Of a DNA stretch of 64,000 nt, positions 57,888 to 64,000 are shown piece after piece. The notes under the pieces were generated by a model. It was not told the DNA's origin and did no database searches. It worked only from the letters and a program-made list of their open reading frames with translations. Made by a program: the position numbers and the translations under genes. Origin of the DNA: Exobasidium rhododendri (taxonomy: Eukaryota > Basidiomycota > Exobasidiomycetes > Exobasidiales > Exobasidiaceae); the NCBI GenBank assembly GCA_026210745.1, contig CP110631.1, positions 1,488,001 through 1,552,000 of the forward strand, read 5' to 3'. How positions within the stretch are numbered: position 1 is the stretch's first letter; each line of letters starts with the position of its first letter.

Positions 57888-58578
57888 GACGGGCACATCT
57901 TACTCCCCCTTCAGGACTGTTTCGTTGGTCGGTTGTTTGCAGGTCAAAATGCCGCACGGGCCCGCGCGATCGCGTCATGATAGACTAGAATCGTCCCTTT
58001 CTTCTACGGACAGAAGGGAGGAGAAGGCATCCCACATATACATATAATGACAATCTTGTTGAGGAAGCGCATGCGCGAATGAGTTGTGTCGCAACAGGGG
58101 AAGAAGCCAAGGAAAAAGATGGATCTCAAAATGTGAACATCGTGATTGGAAAGCTGAAGCACAGAGTGAGAAAAGAGACGAACAGGGAGGATGAGAAGTG
58201 AACAAGCCGAGAGATTGAAATTTCAGGAAAAGAAGAAAGTGAAAAAAATTGTCGAGAATTGTTGATGTTCTTGGCAACGTTGGAACGGAGGTAGGATTTT
58301 TGGGTGGGCGTATTACAGAGGGGCCACACAGCACGGGGGATATGGGCAGAGATGCAATACAGCTGGGAGTGATGTTGTGTAGGTAGAAGAATTGGAAGAG
58401 CAAGGAAGAGGAACTCCAATCCTTGAAGTCATGACGCATGTCCTCCTGCCCTTCCTTGAGTTTGATTTGCGATATTGGGTTTGAATTGATGACTTCGAGT
58501 AAACGTCCATAACGTTCAAGACATGATTGTACGATTAGATCAGATCATCAATCAACAGATTGGCAAGGCATGACCACC
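57888..58578. other. Intergenic, upstream of nucleoside hydrolase, downstream of YOP1
   Basis: 691 bp. GC-rich near 57955-57975. A minus-strand ORF of 154 codons (57975-58439) has no resemblance to a family and is probably YOP1 3' untranslated sequence. Confidence 0.5.
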
Positions 58579-59660
58579 TTAGTCGGTGTGAGCAGCAGCA
58601 GAAGGTGCAGCTGGTGTGTTGACTTGACTCTTGGCTTGAGCAAACATGGGTCGCAGAACCCGACTGTAGACAGTCTTGGCACCCTATGCGAAAGAAGAAC
58701 AAGGTGAGCAGCCCGAACCCAAAGCAGGTACGGAAACGATAAAGAGCAACTTACTTGCGTTTGAGGGAGCATGAGCCATACAATGGCGAGGGTCTTGAAG
58801 GTGTAGTACATTGGGACAAAGTGGAGAATGATGTCGATGAAGGACTCGGTGAAGTTGAAGAAACCGAACACAACCCAGTATGTGAGCCTAAGAAGGGGTG
58901 CAAAGAGAATTGTAATTGATATCAGTATCGACGTGCAAAGAGCACACTTGATGAAGCAGCAACGATGACCCACCACTGAATGTCATCTTGAGGTTGGGGT
59001 GATTCAAGCGCCTTCATGGAGAAGTAAGCGGGAAGGAAGAATCCAATCATGTTCGTCAAGAATCCAGCAAAGCTATTGGGAAAGGGACGAGCCGGAATGT
59101 CAGCAATGGTACAAGTGTCCCTGCGATACGAGTGTGACTCACATGTTGAAGAAGACGAGCTACACGGGCAGAGATAAATCGAGATCAAGCAGAAAAAGTC
59201 AGCATTAAACGAGAGCAGGACAGAACCCACGGTAGTCTCACCAAGGTGAAGAGGAGGAAAGATCCGATGGCACCATAGGCCTTAGCTTGAGGAATTCCTA
59301 CCGATTGGTCCAATTTGACCAATTGAGGGTACTTGGACAGCTGGAGGTTGGATACGATGTTAGCAACGCTTCTCATGGTGCTGCGTCCTTTGCACTCACC
59401 TCCTTGTCAATCTGTAAGGTAAAATATATAAAGAAGATGAAAGACAAGAGTAACGTGGGTGTCAGCGGTCCATATCTTCACTATCTTTGCCATCGCCATC
59501 GCCTTTTCATAAGAAGAGCGCAGTGCCGTTTCCAGTGCTCCCCCAACTCCACTTTTCCCTTTCGGCTATCTCTCAAAGATAGGTGGATAGAGAATGTCTT
59601 ACGCACCTGAGCAACAAAGTACTCTGCTTTTTGTTGAAACTGTTGAATTTGAGCAGCCAT
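58579..59660 (-). CDS. YOP1: ER-shaping reticulon-like protein Yop1 (DP1/REEP/HVA22 family)
   Basis: Seven exons, 59660-59607, 59411-59400, 59340-59242, 59159-59143, 59072-58974, 58887-58755 and 58683-58579, give 172 residues. Yop1 bends tubular ER membranes through hairpin segments. The N-terminus reads MAAQIQQFQQKAEYFVAQ, then a 12-nt exon (IDKE) and LSKYPQLVKLDQSVGIPQAK. Hydrophobic hairpins are GAIGSFLLFTLLVFFNIFAG and LTNMIGFFLPAYFS, then YWVVFGFFNFTESFIDIIL and FKTLAIVWLMLPQTQGAKTVY. The family core WLTYWVVFGFF is formed only across the junction of exons 5 and 6, which fixes that donor. Unusually many exons for so short a gene. Confidence 0.93.
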
Positions 59661-60220
59661 GTTGTGGAGATGCTGTTGAGATCAAGTGTGATGTGTGAGA
59701 AGGGAGAAAGTCGAGATTCTTCTGTACGAGCGGTACTTTCACTATATGTCAAGATGAGAGAGCAAAACTTGCAACGAAGAAAGTTCACTTCAATTGTGCC
59801 AGCTTGCCGGGCCTTCCAACTTTTCCTCCTCACCGCCTTCTTTGAGTTCATTTATCTTTCCCTCGCGTTTGATTAGACTCCTGCTGAGCGAATAGTTATT
59901 TTGCAACTTTGTGTAGGTCCTACACATCTGACGCGGTAGAGGACGCTAATCGTATTCGAAGAGGGCCCACTTACAATACATACAATACAACTGTGTGACA
60001 TACACTTCCCTTTTCTTTCGTTGATCGCTATCTTGTTTGTATTGCCCCAAGATGGGAGAGAGAGACTGATCTCATCAAGACTGTCACGTGACCTATGCCT
60101 TTTGGACTTTCGAGGTTGTTCTACGGTTGTGGACGAGATTAGAAAGGAAGAAACGATTTCGTCATTGATGCCTAGTGCCACCGATTCTCTCTCCTTACAA
60201 GCATCAAATACACTTCAGCG
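59661..60220. other. Intergenic, divergent promoter region (YOP1 / MGE1)
   Basis: 560 bp between divergent start codons. A minus-strand ORF (59873-60181) and a plus-strand ORF (60021-60224) show no domain. No RNA gene is seen. Confidence 0.5.
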
Positions 60221-61097
60221 ATGAATCCGACCAGATCTTTGACACGAGGGCTATGGAGAGCGGCATCCTCAAGCCATGGAGGTCCATCAACATCGTCACA
60301 GGCAAGTGCTGCCTCGAGAAGAGTGCTTGGCCCTTTGTCAGCCGTGCAGGGTCGTAGTACTTCATCTCCATTCTCGACGTCAGCAAGAGTACCTCAAAAG
60401 AACGAAGAGAGTAGCAAGAAGGTACGCGATATCAAGGAGACGGAAAATGCGGCGGCAGGAGAGGCAATGGGCGCGACAGACAAAGCAGAAGGAGGAGGTG
60501 AAGCAGAAACGGGAGCCGTAGAAGAGCTGCGTAATACTCTAAAGGAGAAGGACGCAAAAATAAAGGAGCTGACTGTGAGTATCGGGCTGACTACAGAAGT
60601 TATAGCAAGAGCTGACCAGAACTATTGTCATTATCCAGGATGCGCTACTGTATGGCAAGGCAGACATGCAAAACATGCAAAGAAGGTCAAAGGAAGAGAA
60701 AGCCCAGGCGACCGATTATGCAATCACTAAATTCGCTAGAGATCTCACATCTTCACTGGATATTCTAGCTATGGCTCTACGAAGTGTACCCGAATCTCTG
60801 CGAGCAAAGCCAGCAGGTGCTACAGAGAATGAAGACCCAAGAAAAGCCATCGCTGAGCTATACAGTGGTGTTGAATTGACCAGCAAGTCCATCGTTGACA
60901 TGCTCCGAATGCACGGTGTCACTACTTTCGACCCCACTGGAGAGAAGTTCAATCCACTCGAGCATGAAGCCATGTACCAAGCACCTGTGCCTGGCAAGGA
61001 ACCCGGCAGCGTTCTCGAGTGCTCTAAATTTGGCTACAAGATCAAGGACAGGATCTTGCGTGCTGCCCAGGTGGGTGTGGTACAAGACACAGCATGA
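60221..61097 (+). CDS. MGE1: Mitochondrial GrpE nucleotide exchange factor
   Basis: Exons 60221-60574 and 60639-61097 give 270 residues. Mge1 releases ADP from mitochondrial Hsp70 during protein import and folding. The N-terminus is rich in Arg/Ser/Ala without acids (NPTRSLTRGLWRAASSS), a good presequence. A long helix follows (EELRNTLKEKDAKIKELT), joined at the intron to DALLYGKADMQNMQRRSKEE. The GrpE core then shows FARDLTSSLDILAMAL, FNPLEHEAMYQAPV and GYKIKDRILRAAQVGVV. The GT after RAAQ is not used as a donor, because VGVV matches the family end. Confidence 0.95.
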
Positions 61098-61440
61098 ACC
61101 CCTGCCGCAATTCTTCGCTCATTCCTCCACACTCGCTGTTGTATGATGAAGCTACCTCTTCTATGCGTGTTATACTTTCTACCTATCTAATACATTCACC
61201 ACTTTACTGATTCTTTGCGAAATCGCAGGCTTTGAGGGGTAGCAAGGCTGGACAGATCAATGGTCTTGGCGCGTGACGCATCATCATACGCTCTCATCTT
61301 GGGCGGAATGCAGTTTGTGGTTAGACAGTTACTTCCTCGGCGCTACGCACGATATCCTACTAATGTTAAATGGCTGAACTTGTTGGCTTGGCTTCATTGA
61401 GGCGCGCCGCGAGGAAAAACTTTCGTGAGCGGAGTGGCTG
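61098..61440. other. Intergenic, MGE1 3' end and PAB1 promoter
   Basis: 343 bp with no gene. The sequence turns A-rich at its 3' edge, where the PAB1 leader probably begins. Confidence 0.5.
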
Positions 61441-61638
61441 CGAGAAATCAAAGAAAAAATAGAAATTTCAACAGAAAAGAGAAAAAGAAAAAAAAAAGCG
61501 CACTCCCTACTCTTCTGCTAAAAACCATCTCATACACTCAAAAAAATACATCACAAAAAATCTGGAAAACCCCCTAGAGAAGATCTTGGTCAAGGAACGT
61601 CATACAGCGAAACCTGCCATTCTCTTGAAAAAAATCAG
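61441..61638 (+). promoter_or_regulatory. PAB1: A-rich untranslated leader of PAB1
   Basis: Several A-runs occur in about 200 bp: near 61453-61460, 61484-61496, 61540-61546, 61554-61560 and 61627-61634. Poly(A)-binding protein mRNAs in animals and plants carry oligo(A) leaders that the protein binds to repress its own translation. The transcription start is unknown, so inclusion in the mRNA is inference. Confidence 0.5.
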
Positions 61639-61906
61639 GTAAGTGCAAACAGCGAGAGAGGAAGAAGCGGTGCGCAGAAACCGGTGGGAGGAGAACGAGC
61701 AGAGATTGACTTGGCCTTCATTCTCCGTCTCGACAGAAAAAGTTGAAGAAGCAAGACACTTCGAGCCGACTTATAAAAATCTACTTTGTGTCTCGTTTAT
61801 TCTTTGACATCCACACCTGTTGAGAGAAGATATCGTTTAGTGAGTGAATCGAAGGACACCACTTGTAAGTGAGAGTAGACTTGGAACTGACCTTCACTAC
61901 CTGCAG
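61639..61906 (+). other. PAB1: Two possible leader introns of PAB1
   Basis: A consensus GTAAGT donor at 61639 pairs with a GACAG acceptor ending at 61736 (98 nt). A GTGAGT donor at 61840 pairs with CTGCAG ending at 61906 (67 nt), with a branch-like AACTGAC before it. Neither affects coding. Confidence 0.45.
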
Positions 61907-61974
61907 ACGACTCCTTTCTCTCTTCTTAACCTTTGAAGGGCATTTTGCTACCTTTCCCCACCAAGTTCTGCGAC

Positions 61975-63972
61975 ATGTCTGCCGCTACCTCGCCCGCTGC
62001 TCCTGCGGCTGATTTGCCCAGCAACACCAAAAATGCTGCTTCCACTGAGCAGCCGGCTGCCGGTGAAGCAGCACCTACCACCAACGGCAGTGCTTCCCCT
62101 AAGCCTGCCGCTGCCGCTGCATCGAAGCCATCTCAATCTAGCAATGACAATGGTCAACAACCCAACACCAGTCTCTATGTTGGAGAGTTAGATCCAAGCA
62201 TCACAGAAGCCATGTTGTTTGAGATTTTCAACATGATTGGACCCGTTGCCAGTATTCGAGTGTGCCGTGACGCAGTTACCCGTCGATCTCTTGGTTACGC
62301 CTACGTCAACTTCCTCAACGCAGCTGATGGTGAGCGTGCTATGGAGCAACTCAATTACTCTCTCATTCGAGGTCGACCTTGCCGAATCATGTGGTCTCAA
62401 CGAGATCCTGCCCTTCGACGAACCGGTCAAGGTAACATCTTTATCAAGAACTTGGACGAAGCCATTGACAACAAAGCTCTTCATGACACCTTTTCCGCTT
62501 TTGGTCAGATTTTGTCTTGCAAAGTCGCCATTGGTGAAAACGGAAGTATGGGGTACGGATTTGTTCATTACGAGACGAACGAAGCAGCTGACAACGCCAT
62601 CATTCACGTAAATGGAATGTTGCTGAACGACAAGAAGGTCTTTGTCGGTCATCACGTTCCCAAGAAGGAGCGAGTGGCCAAGATTGAAGAAGCCAAAGCC
62701 CGCTTCACGAACGTCTACGCCAAGAATGTGGAGACTGGCGTGACACAGGAAGAATTCGAAGAGCTTTTCAAGAAGTTTGGACCAGTGACTTCGTGTGTGT
62801 TGTCAGTGGACGAGGAGGGAACCAGTCGAGGATTCGGTTTCATCAACTACGAAGATCACGAGCACGCTCAACAAGCAGTGGACGAGCTACACGACAGTGA
62901 ACACCACGGTCAGAAACTGTTCGTAGCCCGAGCTCAAAAGAAGAGTGAACGTGAAGAAGAGTTGAGACGTTCATACGAAGCAGCTAAGAATGAGAAGCTC
63001 TCGAAATCAGAAGGTGTCAACCTGTACTTGAAGAACATTCCCGAAGAGTTCGACGATGAACGACTTCGCGAGGAGTTTTCACCTTTTGGTACTATTACAT
63101 CTTGCAAGATCATGAGAGCTCCTTCTGGTGTGTCTCGTGGGTTTGGATTTGTGTGTTATGCTGCGCCCGATGAAGCAAACAAGGCTGTTGCAGAGATGAA
63201 TGGCAAAATGATGGACAGTAAGCCGTTGTACGTTGCACTTGCTCAGAGAAAGGATGCTCGTCGTCAACAGCTTGAAGCTCAGATCATGCAAAGAAATCAG
63301 TTGAGATTGCAACAACAAGCTGCTTCTTCTGGTGGTATGCCAGGTTACCCCGGTCAACCAATGTACTACCCTCAGGGTGGTTTCCCCGGTCAACAAGGCG
63401 GTGGCGCTGCTGGTGGAATGATGCAACGACCCAGATATGCTCCTGCTGGAATGATGCCTCAAGGTATGCCAATGGGATCTCCTTATGGTCAAGCGCCTTC
63501 TCAGTTCCCCGCTGGAATGATGCCACCTCAAGGTTATCGGCCTCGTCCTCGTGGTGCTCCCAATGGCGTAGCACCACCAAACGGTGCTGCAGGTGGAGGA
63601 CTTCGACCTGAAATGATGAATGGTATGGGACCAAGATCAGGACAATCGATGGGCCAAATTCCTGGTCGTGGTGTGCCCACAGCTGGTAGACCGAACCGAC
63701 CCACTGCTTCTCCTTCTTCGCAACCAGCCCTCACCGCTGCTGCTCTTGCAAACGCCGGACCAGAAGAACAAAAGCAGATGCTAGGTGAAGCCATCTACCC
63801 AAAGATTGCCGCCAGTCACTCTGATCTAGCAGGAAAATTGACTGGAATGATCCTGGAGCTACCAGTCAGTGAATTGCTTCACCTACTCGAAGATACAGAA
63901 GCTTTGGATGCAAAGGTTTCCGAGGCTCTAGAGGTATTGCAGGAATTTGAGCGACAAGACGTCCAGGAGTAG
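61975..63972 (+). CDS. PAB1: Poly(A)-binding protein, four RRMs and MLLE domain
   Basis: A single coding exon of 665 residues. Pab1 binds mRNA poly(A) tails and links them to eIF4G and deadenylases. RRM1 (about 63-142) has TSLYVGELDPS and LGYAYVNF; RRM2 (about 150-228) GNIFIKNLDEAI and GYGFVHYE; RRM3 (about 245-322) TNVYAKNVETG and GFGFINYE; RRM4 (about 350-428) VNLYLKNIPEEF and GFGFVCY. A Pro/Gly/Met/Gln-rich linker follows. The C-terminal MLLE domain (about 585-655) has EQKQMLGEAIYPKI and KLTGMILELPVSELLHLLED. The ATG at 61975 (MSAATSPAAP) is chosen; the 14 codons upstream in frame lack ATG. The stop is 28 bp before the window end. Confidence 0.97.
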   Translation: MSAATSPAAPAADLPSNTKNAASTEQPAAGEAAPTTNGSASPKPAAAAASKPSQSSNDNGQQPNTSLYVGELDPSITEAMLFEIFNMIGPVASIRVCRDAVTRRSLGYAYVNFLNAADGERAMEQLNYSLIRGRPCRIMWSQRDPALRRTGQGNIFIKNLDEAIDNKALHDTFSAFGQILSCKVAIGENGSMGYGFVHYETNEAADNAIIHVNGMLLNDKKVFVGHHVPKKERVAKIEEAKARFTNVYAKNVETGVTQEEFEELFKKFGPVTSCVLSVDEEGTSRGFGFINYEDHEHAQQAVDELHDSEHHGQKLFVARAQKKSEREEELRRSYEAAKNEKLSKSEGVNLYLKNIPEEFDDERLREEFSPFGTITSCKIMRAPSGVSRGFGFVCYAAPDEANKAVAEMNGKMMDSKPLYVALAQRKDARRQQLEAQIMQRNQLRLQQQAASSGGMPGYPGQPMYYPQGGFPGQQGGGAAGGMMQRPRYAPAGMMPQGMPMGSPYGQAPSQFPAGMMPPQGYRPRPRGAPNGVAPPNGAAGGGLRPEMMNGMGPRSGQSMGQIPGRGVPTAGRPNRPTASPSSQPALTAAALANAGPEEQKQMLGEAIYPKIAASHSDLAGKLTGMILELPVSELLHLLEDTEALDAKVSEALEVLQEFERQDVQE

Positions 63973-64000
63973 TCTCCCCCAGTTTCTCTTCCCTGTTCTC

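Noticed and set aside
57975-58439. Minus-strand ORF of 154 codons
   Set aside because: Low-complexity Ser/Leu/Phe translation typical of pyrimidine-rich untranslated sequence after YOP1.
61078-61097. Splice donor at the end of MGE1 (GTGGGT)
   Set aside because: Reading through gives VGVV, the expected end of GrpE proteins, so no intron is needed.
1-64000. Mobile element, viral or foreign island
   Set aside because: No transposase, reverse transcriptase, terminal repeats or abrupt change in gene type or splicing style was seen across the window.

Overview
This window is protein-dense nuclear DNA of a fungus, most likely a basidiomycete (my guess is the smut-related Ustilaginomycotina, low confidence). 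The reasons are short spliceosomal introns of about 50-110 nt with mostly GTGAGT-type donors, genes on both strands with short gaps, long Ser/Gln/acidic disordered tracts, and fungal housekeeping families (Psp1 C-terminal domain, Bpl1 with a GATase-like N-terminus, SAGA Hfi1, TORC2 Sin1). I see no transposon, rRNA, tRNA, CRISPR array or recognisable viral sequence. Gene models were rebuilt by hand from splice-site phase and protein-family knowledge, and exon limits are given in each entry.

Layout: a 5'-truncated Myb-like gene with a 51-bp triple repeat (1-1.3 kb); lipoate-pathway octanoyltransferase LIP2 (-) and ribosomal protein RPL3 (+) as a divergent pair; a BRCT protein (-) opposite SAGA subunit HFI1 (+); biotin-protein ligase BPL1 (-) opposite a PhyH-type dioxygenase (+); prefoldin subunit 4 (+); a membrane short-chain dehydrogenase (-); a 1283-residue RING-H2 protein (-) divergent from V-ATPase subunit E (+); TORC2 subunit SIN1/AVO1 (-) divergent from eIF3 subunit l (+); a large unrecognised membrane/coiled-coil protein (-); BET protein BDF1 (+), a 1723-residue coiled-coil protein (+) and an HP1/Swi6-like protein (+); a MAPEG protein (-); a small unrecognised membrane protein (+); an unrecognised nuclear-looking protein (-) divergent from a DUF218-like membrane protein (+); a Psp1-domain protein (-), a nucleoside hydrolase (-) and YOP1 (-); then mitochondrial GrpE MGE1 (+) and poly(A)-binding protein PAB1 (+), which ends just before the window does.

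Functionally this is a normal mixture of core genes, not a co-regulated cluster. Translation and mRNA (RPL3, EIF3L, PAB1), mitochondrial cofactor or folding (LIP2, MGE1), biotinylation (BPL1), chromatin and transcription (HFI1, BDF1, HP1) and membranes (YOP1, VMA4, SIN1) lie side by side. I found no evidence for a new multi-gene system. The points most worth a second look are two multi-exon membrane proteins that only appear when exons are joined, the A-rich PAB1 leader, 12-, 17- and 26-nt exons, domain insertions or substitutions in prefoldin 4 and BDF1, and a possible double frame change in the Myb gene.
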